A model generated the notes under the pieces. That model ran no database searches, was not told the DNA's origin, and saw nothing but the letters and a program-made list of their open reading frames with translations. A stretch of 23,431 nt of DNA from an uncultured Clostridium sp. (GTDB lineage: Bacteria; Bacillota; Clostridia; Christensenellales; CAG-138): positions 1 through 23,431 of the forward strand of contig UQNF01000027.1 in assembly GCA_900542285.1 (NCBI GenBank). Direction: 5' to 3'. Position numbers and translations under genes: made by a program. The stretch's first letter is position 1; each line of letters begins with the position of its first letter. Of this stretch, positions 6,770-13,975 are shown piece after piece.

Positions 6770-7786
6770 TTATTTCTTGAAGTCTATCCCCTCAAACGCC
6801 ATATCTACAAGCTTTCTCGGGAGATGCTCAAACATATAGCTCATGGGCCTGCGCTCATGTATCGTGCGCACTGCCTCGGCAAACAGCGGAGCGGCAGAGA
6901 CTATCTTTATCTTGGTGGAGCCTGCAAGCACATCGCTGTTGTCCACGGTATCGGTGGTGATAAGCTGCTTTATGGGGCTTGCTTCGATACGGGCGACAGC
7001 ATCCTCCTTGAGGATAGCGTGGGACAGGAAGGCATAGACTTCCTTTGCTCCCTTGGCCATTAGCCCCATTGAGGCCTTGCAGAGGGTATTTCCGCTGAGG
7101 GTGAAGTCATCGACTATCATGCAGGTCTTTCCGTTAACATCGCCGATTATCTCGAGTGCATCGGGATTCTCGTCATGACCCTTGCGGACCTTGTCGCCTA
7201 TAGCGACGTTGCAGCCGAGGATATTGGCGTAAGCCCTTGCGCGCTTGGCGGAGCCTGCGTCCGGTGATACTACTACAAGGTCATCGTTTACGATGCCAAG
7301 ACGCTTTGCATACTCGCAGAGGATGGAGCTTGCGTAGAGGTGGTCAACGGGCTTGGTGAAGAAGCCCTGAACCTGGGCGGCATGGAGATCCATCGTGATA
7401 ACGCGGTCCGCGCCGCACATCTCTATGCAGTCTGCGCATACCCTGCACCTTATGGAAACGCGTGGTTCGTCCTTCTTGTCGGCCTTTGCATAGCCGAAAT
7501 ACGGAATAATTGCGGTTATGGAATTTGCGCTTGCGCGTTTGAACGCATCTATCCAGAATATCAGCTCCATAAAAGCATCGTTGGGCTGCTTGCCTATGGA
7601 CTGAACGATATAAACGTCCTTGTCCCTGATGCTCTCGTCGGCGCGCACATAGGTGCTGCCCTCGGTGAATATGTGGGTGTAGGATTTGCCCGGGTCGGTG
7701 CCAAGGTAGTAGCACATCTTATCCACAAAAGGTCTGCTGGCGGAGCCGGCGAAGATCCTGATCTGACCGTCATTGGTATGACTCAT
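6770..7786 (-). CDS. prs: Ribose-phosphate pyrophosphokinase (PRPP synthetase), divergent PRPP loop
   Basis: A 338-residue enzyme making phosphoribosyl pyrophosphate from ribose 5-phosphate and ATP, for nucleotide, His, Trp and NAD synthesis. Family signatures are IIPYFGYAKADKKDEPR (93-109), the MDLHAAQVQGFF segment (132-143) followed by PVDHLYA, and VVVSPDAGSAKRA (171-183). The PRPP-binding loop reads VDDFTLSGNTL (225-235) rather than the classic VDD-x-x-x-T-G/A-G-T-L, and the flexible segment is GDKVRKGHDE, so this is a divergent subtype. The ATG at 7786 is chosen with GGGAG 11 nt upstream; an in-frame TTG at 7810 has no ribosome site. First gene of the prs-rarA-GNAT set, with its own extended -10 promoter. 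Its product is the co-substrate of Apt, encoded at 18807-19349. Confidence 0.9.
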   Translation of the reverse strand: MSHTNDGQIRIFAGSASRPFVDKMCYYLGTDPGKSYTHIFTEGSTYVRADESIRDKDVYIVQSIGKQPNDAFMELIFWIDAFKRASANSITAIIPYFGYAKADKKDEPRVSIRCRVCADCIEMCGADRVITMDLHAAQVQGFFTKPVDHLYASSILCEYAKRLGIVNDDLVVVSPDAGSAKRARAYANILGCNVAIGDKVRKGHDENPDALEIIGDVNGKTCMIVDDFTLSGNTLCKASMGLMAKGAKEVYAFLSHAILKEDAVARIEASPIKQLITTDTVDNSDVLAGSTKIKIVSAAPLFAEAVRTIHERRPMSYMFEHLPRKLVDMAFEGIDFKK

Positions 7787-7825
7787 TGTTGAAGAAGCTC
7801 CCTTCGTCAATTTTCTGACAGTGAG

Positions 7826-7854
7826 ATTATAGCAAATCTGTCACCCGCAATCAA
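7826..7854 (-). promoter_or_regulatory. Promoter for prs-rarA-GNAT
   Basis: On the minus strand there is TTGATT (7854-7849), a 17-bp spacer and TATAAT (7831-7826), with TG one base upstream making an extended -10. Transcription would start near 7819, about 33 nt before the prs ATG. It sits between yunB and prs, so the two are separate units. Confidence 0.75.
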
Positions 7855-7918
7855 TGACGATTCCAAGAAAATAAAGTATATTTGACCTTTTTTTGACCTC
7901 CGGTTTACATGATTTGCA

Positions 7919-8596
7919 TCAGTCCGTTTCGGGAAGCAGATTCAGCGCATCGTCAACGGAATCGATGTTTGTGTACGCCTGCGGCACGTTTCCGACAATC
8001 ACTGTCTCATAGATGACGGCGGTCTGGCTAAGCTCCGCCTGCTCCGCCCTTCCTGCAAGCACGAACTGTACGGTGCAGGTCAGGGTCAGCATGACCTCAA
8101 GCCTCGTCTGGTTGATGCCTGCGGAGGTAAAATGCGTGCGAAGGCTCGGCTCGACCGTGCCGTACGGCGAAAAATACACCCTTACGCTTCCGCCCCTTCC
8201 GGCAAGCAGCGTCAGCCCTGTTATGCTCCCGATCTGCGCCTCTGCGCCCATCCGTCCGCACTCACGCATGAGCCGCTGCGCCTCCATGCCTATATTCGCC
8301 GCCTCACGGTTCAGCCTTGCGGCATCGATGTAGAGAAACGAATTGCCGCTTGAGTCGGTCTGAAGAGCCGACATTCCCTCCCTGCTCGCCCCATCGAGTG
8401 CGGAGGCTATCGCTTGGGTCATCAGCTCCGAACCCCTCCTGCGCACCGCCTCCGCCGCAAGGCTCCTTATCGGCTTGCCGGCAGCGGCCTCCAGAATGAG
8501 CAGCAGGCAGATGACGGCCAGAAGTATGCACGCCGTTATGATAACAGGACGCCTTCTTCTCCCCGTCCTTCGATACTCGCTCAGCTCTCTCTCCAT
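7919..8596 (-). CDS. yunB: Sporulation protein YunB
   Basis: A 225-residue membrane-anchored protein of the YunB family, a mother-cell sporulation factor in Bacillus under sigma-E. A basic N-terminus is followed by one transmembrane helix (about 17-37) and an extracytoplasmic domain. The family's C-terminal block is clear: FTSAGINQTRLEVMLTLTC, then AVIYETVIVGNVPQAYTNI. A DSSGNSFLYIDAARLN region and IGSITGLTLLAGRG match the middle of the domain. GGAGG lies 7 nt before the ATG. No sigma-A promoter was seen upstream, as expected for a sporulation-specific gene, but no sure sigma-E site was found either. It is divergent from tcdA. Its exact role in the spore is not known. Confidence 0.85.
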   Translation of the reverse strand: MERELSEYRRTGRRRRPVIITACILLAVICLLLILEAAAGKPIRSLAAEAVRRRGSELMTQAIASALDGASREGMSALQTDSSGNSFLYIDAARLNREAANIGMEAQRLMRECGRMGAEAQIGSITGLTLLAGRGGSVRVYFSPYGTVEPSLRTHFTSAGINQTRLEVMLTLTCTVQFVLAGRAEQAELSQTAVIYETVIVGNVPQAYTNIDSVDDALNLLPETD

Positions 8597-8692
8597 GCTC
8601 CCACCTCCCCATGCTGTACCGTATTCAGAGCAGGCAGGAAACGTGCCGTGCGTGGCTTTTTGTTGGAAATAATTGGAAAATGCTTTGTACGC

Positions 8693-8720
8693 TTGAAATT
8701 TGTCACAAATATGTTATAAT
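8693..8720 (+). promoter_or_regulatory. Promoter for tcdA and the SpoIID-like gene
   Basis: TTGAAA (8693-8698), a 16-bp spacer and TATAAT (8715-8720) with TGT directly upstream, an extended -10. The start site near 8727 gives a short leader with GGGGAG at 8740-8745 before the ATG at 8755. Confidence 0.65.
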
Positions 8721-8754
8721 ATGCTATGCAGAATAGAATGGGGAGTGTTTCCGT

Positions 8755-9483
8755 ATGAAGGAGAGCTTTTTCAGAACCGCCATGCTTCTCGGGGAGGATG
8801 CCGAAGCAAAGCTTGGCGAAGCAAAGGTCATGGTGTTCGGCGTGGGCGGTGTCGGAGGACATGCTGCCGATGCGCTCGCGCGCTGCGGGATAGGCAGCAT
8901 CGCAATCGTCGATGCCGCGTCCGTCAAGCCCAGCAACCTGAACCGCCAGCTCTGCGCCGAAAAGGCCACCATCGGAATGCCCAAGGTCGAAGCGATGAAA
9001 AGGCGTATCGAAGCCGTGTCGGACTGCACAGTTGCCGCCGTGAGCGCATTCGTCACCAAGGATAACATCTGCGAGCTCATCACGCCTGATATCAGCGTTA
9101 TAATCGACGCCGTCGATACCGTCAGTGCCAAGCTGTGCATTATCGAAAGGGCGAGGGAGCTTGATATCCCCGTGCTTTCGAGCATGGGCGCAGGCAACCG
9201 CCTTGATCCGACCATGGTTAGAGTCTCCGACATCTATTCCACCAGCATCGACCCGCTCTCAAGGGTCATGCGGCATGAGCTGAGGAAACGCGGCATACCG
9301 TCCCTTCGAGTCGTTTATTCGCTTGAGGAACCCAAAAAGCCGCTTATCCCGACCCCCGATCCCGACATGAAGCCCAACGCGCCCGCAAGCGTGCCGTTCG
9401 TCCCTGCGGCGTTCGGTCTTGCGCTTGCCCATGAGGCGGTCAGGCTGATCCTATCCCCACGAAAAGAGGTGAACATACAATGA
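8755..9483 (+). CDS. tcdA: tRNA threonylcarbamoyladenosine dehydratase TcdA (CsdL-like)
   Basis: A 242-residue E1-like adenylating enzyme that converts t6A at tRNA position 37 to its cyclic form ct6A, using ATP. The N-terminal FFRTAMLLGEDAEAKL segment, the nucleotide-binding FGVGGVGGHAADALARCGIG (from about residue 28), DAASVKPSNLNRQ, the VIIDAVDTVSAK segment and SSMGAGNRLDPT all fit the TcdA branch of the ThiF/MoeB family. A C-terminal FVPAAFGLALAHEAVRLIL helix closes the protein, somewhat shorter than the E. coli enzyme. The family's usual partners are Csd or sulfur-carrier systems; none is nearby. Its TGA overlaps the ATG of the next gene as ATGA, so translational coupling is likely. Confidence 0.92.
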   Translation: MKESFFRTAMLLGEDAEAKLGEAKVMVFGVGGVGGHAADALARCGIGSIAIVDAASVKPSNLNRQLCAEKATIGMPKVEAMKRRIEAVSDCTVAAVSAFVTKDNICELITPDISVIIDAVDTVSAKLCIIERARELDIPVLSSMGAGNRLDPTMVRVSDIYSTSIDPLSRVMRHELRKRGIPSLRVVYSLEEPKKPLIPTPDPDMKPNAPASVPFVPAAFGLALAHEAVRLILSPRKEVNIQ

Positions 9484-11390
9484 TTAAGATTAAGAAAATG
9501 CTTAAAATGACTACACGATTTATTTCACTGCTCATGGCACTGGCCATGCTTGCGGCGCTGCCCGCCGGGTCGTTAGCCGACACGCAGGAGCTCTTCCCGG
9601 AAGAGGAGCCCGGTGCGCACACTGGCGACTATAAAGACGAAAAGGGTGAAGTAAAGCTCACCCGTGATGTTCCCCGTTCCGTTGACGAGGACTTTTCATT
9701 TACAAGGGTGCTGCTTGGCACGAATTCGGCATCCTCCCTGACCGTCGGCCTTTACGGCGCATACTATATCGAAAACAACATGCGTTCCATGGTCGGCAAT
9801 GCCGATTCACCGTACACGCTCGGCGTATCCGTGAGCGGCAATAAGGTCAGGCTCAGCCACGGCGGCAGCACGCTCATCACGGCGGAAAGCGTAACGATAA
9901 ACCGTGTAAACCTGAACGAGAGCGCAGGCTATCTGACGATCGGCGGCTGCACCGGAGGCTATGCGGACGGAAAGAGCTATCTCGGCAATCTTCGCATCAG
10001 CGTCGGCAGCGACGGAAAGCTCTGCGTTATCAATGTCGTTCCCACGGCTCATTATCTCTACGGTTTGGTACCATATGAGATGAGCGAGAGCTGCGAGCCT
10101 GCCGCTCTGCGCGCACAGGCGATAGCCTGCAAGTCCTATGCCTTTGCCTTTCCAAGCAATTCCGATGCTTACGATATTACCGATTCGGTGAACTATCAGG
10201 GCTACCGCGGCTACACTCCCGGCCATGACAAATGTATGCAGGCCTGTACCGATGTGTGCGGACAGATTCTTTCGTTTAATTCCAATATCGAGCTTACCTT
10301 CTACGGCTCCACCAACGGCGGCGAGACCGACAATCCCAAAAACGTATTCGGCTCTTCTCAGCTTGAATCCGCCTACGAGGTCAAGCTTGACGACATCGAC
10401 TTTGAGTTTGCCGTCAGCAAGCGTCAGACGCTGGAGATCCGCTTTGGCGAACGCCCTGCCAACGAAGCCTTCGTTTCGCTGCTCGAATCGGAGGCGGCAA
10501 GCTATTTAGGCCATGCGGTCGAGCTTATCTCCGTTGACGGCGCAGAAGCCGTCACCCCGAAATTCGAGGGCAGCAGGCGCAACATGACCAAGCTTCATGT
10601 CATACTCACCGTGCTGGATCCGACCCTTGGCGGAGAATACACCACGCTGAGCTTTGAATTCGACATAACCAAGCTTAAAACCCCCGGAATATTCAACAAA
10701 GCCTACAAGATTTATTGGAGTGCGCCCACCGACGGCGGCTGCGAGGTCTACTTCTGCCGCCACGGCCACGGACTGGGGCTGAGCCAATACGGAGCGCAGG
10801 GACGCGCGCTTGCCGGCTGCACGCATGAGGAGATACTCGAGTTCTATTTCTCCCTCTTTGACCTTTCCGACGTTACCGAGGCAAATCCCGAAAGACCCCT
10901 TGCCTACACGCAGGACGTGCTTGCCTACGGCGTGGTCACCGGCAACTCCGTCAACTTCCGCACAGGGCCAAGCACCGATTACTCCGTTATCACCGTGCTC
11001 ACGCGCAATCAGCATCTGGATGTTGTGGGCGAGGAAAACGGCTGGCTGCGCTGCATCGCCGACGGCAAGCTCGGCTATATCAGCGGCAAATATGTCGATA
11101 TTCCCCTGTTCCCCTCCCCGGTGAACGGCGTATTCACCTATCACAGCGCCGTTATCACAAGCGCCTGCTCCGCCTATGACGTGCCGGGCACGCTTGGCAC
11201 CGTGACGGCGGACTTTGCCGCCGGGGATCGCGTCACCGTCCGCCATATCATCGGAAGCTATTACTACATCACCTCCGATGACGGAAGGCTTGGCTTCGTA
11301 AGCTCCGATCTTGTGGAGATACGCCACTATTCAGTGCCGAGTCCGCTGACGGACGAGCTTAATGAGAACAGGATGCGTATAAATCCATAG
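9480..11390 (+). CDS. Secreted SpoIID/LytB-domain protein with C-terminal SH3 domains
   Basis: A 636-residue exported protein. The signal peptide has a basic start, a hydrophobic core (about 14-27) and probable cleavage after SLA (33). The SpoIID/LytB region spans about 170-465: VVPTAHYLYGLVPYEM with the likely catalytic Glu (E200), CKSYAFAF, and the conserved HGHGLGLSQYGAQGRA (428-443). SpoIID proteins cleave peptidoglycan glycan strands, in SpoIID itself during engulfment. Next is a bacterial SH3 domain (about 484-541, VNFRTGPSTDYSVITVL and GWLRC), then a second SH3-like segment (about 555-615), probably for wall binding. It is much longer than SpoIID, so a wall-remodelling or spore-cortex role is inferred rather than true SpoIID. 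GAGGTG precedes the ATG, which overlaps the tcdA stop. Confidence 0.88.
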   Translation: MIKIKKMLKMTTRFISLLMALAMLAALPAGSLADTQELFPEEEPGAHTGDYKDEKGEVKLTRDVPRSVDEDFSFTRVLLGTNSASSLTVGLYGAYYIENNMRSMVGNADSPYTLGVSVSGNKVRLSHGGSTLITAESVTINRVNLNESAGYLTIGGCTGGYADGKSYLGNLRISVGSDGKLCVINVVPTAHYLYGLVPYEMSESCEPAALRAQAIACKSYAFAFPSNSDAYDITDSVNYQGYRGYTPGHDKCMQACTDVCGQILSFNSNIELTFYGSTNGGETDNPKNVFGSSQLESAYEVKLDDIDFEFAVSKRQTLEIRFGERPANEAFVSLLESEAASYLGHAVELISVDGAEAVTPKFEGSRRNMTKLHVILTVLDPTLGGEYTTLSFEFDITKLKTPGIFNKAYKIYWSAPTDGGCEVYFCRHGHGLGLSQYGAQGRALAGCTHEEILEFYFSLFDLSDVTEANPERPLAYTQDVLAYGVVTGNSVNFRTGPSTDYSVITVLTRNQHLDVVGEENGWLRCIADGKLGYISGKYVDIPLFPSPVNGVFTYHSAVITSACSAYDVPGTLGTVTADFAAGDRVTVRHIIGSYYYITSDDGRLGFVSSDLVEIRHYSVPSPLTDELNENRMRINP

Positions 11391-11418
11391 TCCCCAATTC
11401 AGAACGAATACTTTGCAT

Positions 11419-11467
11419 AAGGCTGTATCCCGGCCGCCTTGAGCGGATACCGATACGGCCTTTTCTT
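11419..11467 (+). terminator. Two-part intrinsic terminator after the SpoIID-like gene
   Basis: The outer stem AAGGCTGTATC (11419-11429) pairs with GATACGGCCTT (11452-11462). After a 4/5-nt internal loop, an inner stem CCGC (11434-11437) pairs with GCGG (11443-11446) around a 5-nt loop. TTCTTTT follows. The same plan, with largely the same bases, recurs at 13911-13960. Confidence 0.8.
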
Positions 11468-11549
11468 TTGCTCCCCGGCACTCCCTTTTAGGCACTATCG
11501 ATGCCGACAATTACTTCGCTATTTCCGAATTCTGCCACAATTATTTAAC

Positions 11550-11578
11550 TTGATTCGGAATAATAGCTATGGTATACT
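11550..11578 (+). promoter_or_regulatory. Promoter for the tandem lipoprotein genes
   Basis: TTGATT (11550-11555), a 17-bp spacer and TATACT (11573-11578). Transcription would start near 11585, about 308 nt before the first lipoprotein start. No promoter was recognised between the two lipoprotein genes, so one transcript may cover both. Confidence 0.6.
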
Positions 11579-11584
11579 ACCAAT

Positions 11585-11760
11585 AAATGAACGAATCCTA
11601 TACTTCCATCGTTCATATGTGGTTAGTGGCTTATGCGCAGCGCCGCAGCCCAAACAGCTTATTTCTCACATAAGCTATCCCCATCGACCGCGAAAGCCCT
11701 CCGTTTTTCGGCATTTGGCAGGCTTTACGCATAATTGACAAGAGAGGTGATCACATCATT
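11585..11760 (+). promoter_or_regulatory. Structured 5' leader of unknown type before the lipoprotein genes
   Basis: The predicted leader starts with an 8-bp perfect hairpin (ATGAACGA 11587-11594 with TCGTTCAT 11609-11616). CATAAGCT (11669-11676) can pair either with AGCTTAT (11656-11662) or with GGCTTATG (11628-11635), giving two exclusive folds. A third element pairs GCG-A-AAGCC (11690-11698) with GGCTT-TA-CGC (11721-11730) around an inner CCG/CGG pair. It matches no riboswitch class known to me. A GAGAGGTG ribosome-like site follows near 11742, but no clear start codon goes with it. The rest of the gap 11391-11892 holds the terminator at 11419 and the promoter at 11550; an open frame at 11439-11738 is not credible. 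Confidence 0.35.
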
Positions 11761-11892
11761 CCGTCCGCACGCAAGCCGCCGCTTGACCGGGCCGAACCTA
11801 TGAACGGCATTTCCGCAAACCCGACATATACAGAACATGAATTAACAATGAATAAACGCCAAAAAAATTTTATTTATGGAGGAAAAACTGAA

Positions 11893-12795
11893 GTGAAAAG
11901 AATTCTCGCACTGATTTTTGCATCAATCCTTGCGCTGACACCCCTTGCTGCCTGCACGACCGAAGTTGGGAATGACCCGACCCAAGCGCCGACCACCGAG
12001 CCGGAAACCATAGTCACCGACACGCCCGAGCCAATAGTCACCGACACGCCCGAGCCAGTAGTCACCGACACGCCCAAGCCATCCGTTGTCTACAATGAAT
12101 ATGAATTTGCGGAGCTGCTCAAGTTTATGCAAACTGACAGCGTTATTTCAGACAGGGTCAACGGCGCTCTTCTCTGCCCTGACTATGATGCAAATGACCC
12201 GACAACATGGGTGGTCGAAGGCAGGCCGCTAGTCAGATGGACGGACGACGGAAATGTTGAATCCTTTTCATTATCTTTCGACGCAGCTTTAATTCCTTAT
12301 GACTATCTCCAAAACAAGACGTTTATGTACCTAGGCGGCAATTTCATATTTGATGGTTTTGACGACATGATTATTCTTAAAGCTCTTTCCGTATACTGTG
12401 ATGAGCTGACGGTCATGAACTGCGATTCTCTGGGCGAAGCTGATTTCATTGGCTCCGAGTTTCAAAAGGTTCACTTGGAAGCGAATTTCAGATATTTTCG
12501 GGGATCGGTCATAACCAAGGATTTTTATTGGAAGTGTGATGATGTAGAATTGGGTTGCGTGTTTGAGCTTTCACTGAAGGCTTCCGGCGATGGCCTTGTC
12601 GGTTGCATCAGCTACGGAGAGGATCGCCAGCATATTATAATCAACGCTTGTGAAAGAGGCAGCAGCAAATTTCTCGGCTGGTATGACGAGGCCGGAAACC
12701 TCGTTTCCACCGAAAGATGGTTCGAAATCTCCTCCGACGAGATGAACGGCTGCGTTGGAACGTTTAACTACACCGCGCGCTTTGAGAAGAACTGA
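11893..12795 (+). CDS. Putative lipoprotein, paralog 1 (TDTPEP linker and InlB-type repeat)
   Basis: A 300-residue predicted lipoprotein of unknown function. A GTG start lies 10 nt after GGAGG, the same spacing as in the downstream paralog; an open frame reaching back to ATG 11800 is therefore not favoured. The signal ends in lipobox LAAC (C21), so the mature protein should be lipid-anchored outside the membrane. A Thr/Pro/Asp/Glu linker has three 8-residue units of the IVTDTPEP type (39-62). The central domain, about 65-235, is unrecognised and has regularly spaced strands that may form a solenoid. The C-terminus, about 240-300 with FLGWYDEAGNLVST, resembles the divergent InlB B-repeat or Flg_new type found in surface proteins. 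A surface-binding role is inference only. Confidence 0.78.
   Translation: MKRILALIFASILALTPLAACTTEVGNDPTQAPTTEPETIVTDTPEPIVTDTPEPVVTDTPKPSVVYNEYEFAELLKFMQTDSVISDRVNGALLCPDYDANDPTTWVVEGRPLVRWTDDGNVESFSLSFDAALIPYDYLQNKTFMYLGGNFIFDGFDDMIILKALSVYCDELTVMNCDSLGEADFIGSEFQKVHLEANFRYFRGSVITKDFYWKCDDVELGCVFELSLKASGDGLVGCISYGEDRQHIIINACERGSSKFLGWYDEAGNLVSTERWFEISSDEMNGCVGTFNYTARFEKN
12007..12078 (+). repeat. Three 24-bp tandem repeats in lipoprotein 1
   Basis: Three consecutive 24-bp units around GTCACCGACACGCCC encode TIVTDTPE, PIVTDTPE and PVVTDTPK. They form a flexible acidic Pro/Thr linker between the lipid anchor and the folded domain. The same unit, also three times, is in the paralog at 13054-13125. 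Confidence 0.85.
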
Positions 12796-12921
12796 CGCTC
12801 GGCTGCTCCGCTAATGCCGAACATTCCGACCGGTGCGGTATGCCGTGCAGGCCTGCCGTGCCGGGCATTCCAAACTAAATAGAAATATCAAATTCAAAAA
12901 CAAAACGGAGGAAATACCCTG

Positions 12922-13860
12922 ATGTTACGATTGAAATCTATGAAAAAGATTCTCGCTCTGCTCTTTGCATCAATCCTTGCGCTGACACCCCTTATCGCCT
13001 GCACGACCGAAGTGGGGAATGACCCGACCCAAGCGCCGACCGCCGAGCCGGAAAGCATAGTCACCGACACGCCCGAGCCTATCGTCACCGATACGCCCGA
13101 GGCCATAGTCACCGATACGCCCGAGCCCAAACCCTCCGCTTCCTCCGTTGTCTACAATGAATATGAATTGTCGGAGCTGCTCAAGTTTATGGAGTCTGTC
13201 GGCGTAATCTCCGATAGGACCAACGGCGCTCTTATCTGCCCGGGCTATGTTGCCGATGATCCGACTACATGGGTGATCGAAGGCATGCCGTTCGTCAGAT
13301 GGACGAAGGACGGACACGTTGAATACTTTTCCTTAGCCTTTGGTTACTCCCTAACCTTTGGTGACTATCTCTATGGCAGACCGCTTATGTATCTGGGCGG
13401 CAGTCTCGTATTTGACGGGTTTGATGAGATGATTTCTCTGAGTTCTGCTTATGTTTATTGTGATGAACTTATCGTTCGGGATTGCAATGCCTTAAGGGAG
13501 GTTTGGATTCGCGGATCCGAATTCAATAAGGTTCACCTCGAAGCAGACATCGAATTCTTAGACGGATATGTTTGTGCCAGGGAATTCTACTGGAGGTGCA
13601 ATGATGTGGAGGCAAATTGCATATTTGAGCTTACGCTGACAGCTTCGGGCAATGGTCTTGTCGGGTGCAGTAAATACGGAGACGTAGATGGGGATTATGT
13701 TATCATTCACGCACGTGCAAATGCAGGCAGCACCTTTGTCGGCTGGTATGACGAGCACGGAAACCTCATTTCCACCGAAGGATGGTTCGAAATCTCCTCC
13801 GATGAAATGAACGGCTGCGTCGGAACGTTTGACTACTACGCGCACTTTGAGGAAAACTGA
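12922..13860 (+). CDS. Putative lipoprotein, paralog 2 (TDTPEP linker and InlB-type repeat)
   Basis: A 312-residue paralog of the preceding gene, 126 nt downstream in the same direction. GGAGG lies 10 nt before the ATG. Lipobox LIAC places the lipid-anchored Cys at 27. The signal and first 20 mature residues are almost identical to paralog 1 at both protein and DNA level. The linker again has three 8-residue VTDTPE units followed by KPSASS. The central region (VVYNEYEL to about residue 245) shares its framework but differs at many positions. The C-terminal GWYDEHGNLISTEGWFEISS block, with DEMNGCVGTF, matches the InlB-type repeat of paralog 1. The pattern of conserved ends and divergent middle suggests duplication followed by selection or gene conversion. 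Function unknown. Confidence 0.78.
   Translation: MLRLKSMKKILALLFASILALTPLIACTTEVGNDPTQAPTAEPESIVTDTPEPIVTDTPEAIVTDTPEPKPSASSVVYNEYELSELLKFMESVGVISDRTNGALICPGYVADDPTTWVIEGMPFVRWTKDGHVEYFSLAFGYSLTFGDYLYGRPLMYLGGSLVFDGFDEMISLSSAYVYCDELIVRDCNALREVWIRGSEFNKVHLEADIEFLDGYVCAREFYWRCNDVEANCIFELTLTASGNGLVGCSKYGDVDGDYVIIHARANAGSTFVGWYDEHGNLISTEGWFEISSDEMNGCVGTFDYYAHFEEN
13054..13125 (+). repeat. Three 24-bp tandem repeats in lipoprotein 2
   Basis: Three units encode SIVTDTPE, PIVTDTPE and AIVTDTPE, matching the array in paralog 1 in copy number and position but with a few third-base changes (GACACG versus GATACG). Confidence 0.85.
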
Positions 13861-13910
13861 TGCTCTGCTGAGCTTTCGGAGCTTAGCGCTTGTATAGCTG
13901 AGAATAAATA

Positions 13911-13968
13911 GGGCTGTATCATGGCCGCTTTGTGCGGCTCTCGATACAGCCCCTGTTTTTGTGCTTTT
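13911..13968 (+). terminator. Two-part intrinsic terminator between lipoprotein 2 and hemZ
   Basis: The outer stem GGGCTGTATC (13911-13920) pairs with GATACAGCCC (13943-13952). Inside a 4/5-nt internal loop lies CCGC (13925-13928) with GCGG (13934-13937) and a 5-nt loop. CTGTTTTTGTGCTTTTTC follows. It separates convergent genes; on the minus strand the tail is only weakly T-rich, so its main effect should be on the + strand. Same architecture as 11419-11467. Confidence 0.8.
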
Positions 13969-13975
13969 TCTTTTC

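Noticed and set aside
11680..11712. A T-box riboswitch, suggested by ACCGCG and a T5 run
   Set aside because: The conserved TGG-N-ACCGCG context and the matching terminator are missing. The downstream genes are lipoproteins, not aminoacyl-tRNA synthetases or amino-acid transporters.
11800..11892. An earlier ATG for lipoprotein 1, adding 31 residues
   Set aside because: It would put a hydrophilic stretch before the lipoprotein signal. The GTG at 11893 has GGAGG at the same spacing as the paralog, and the signal starts directly there.
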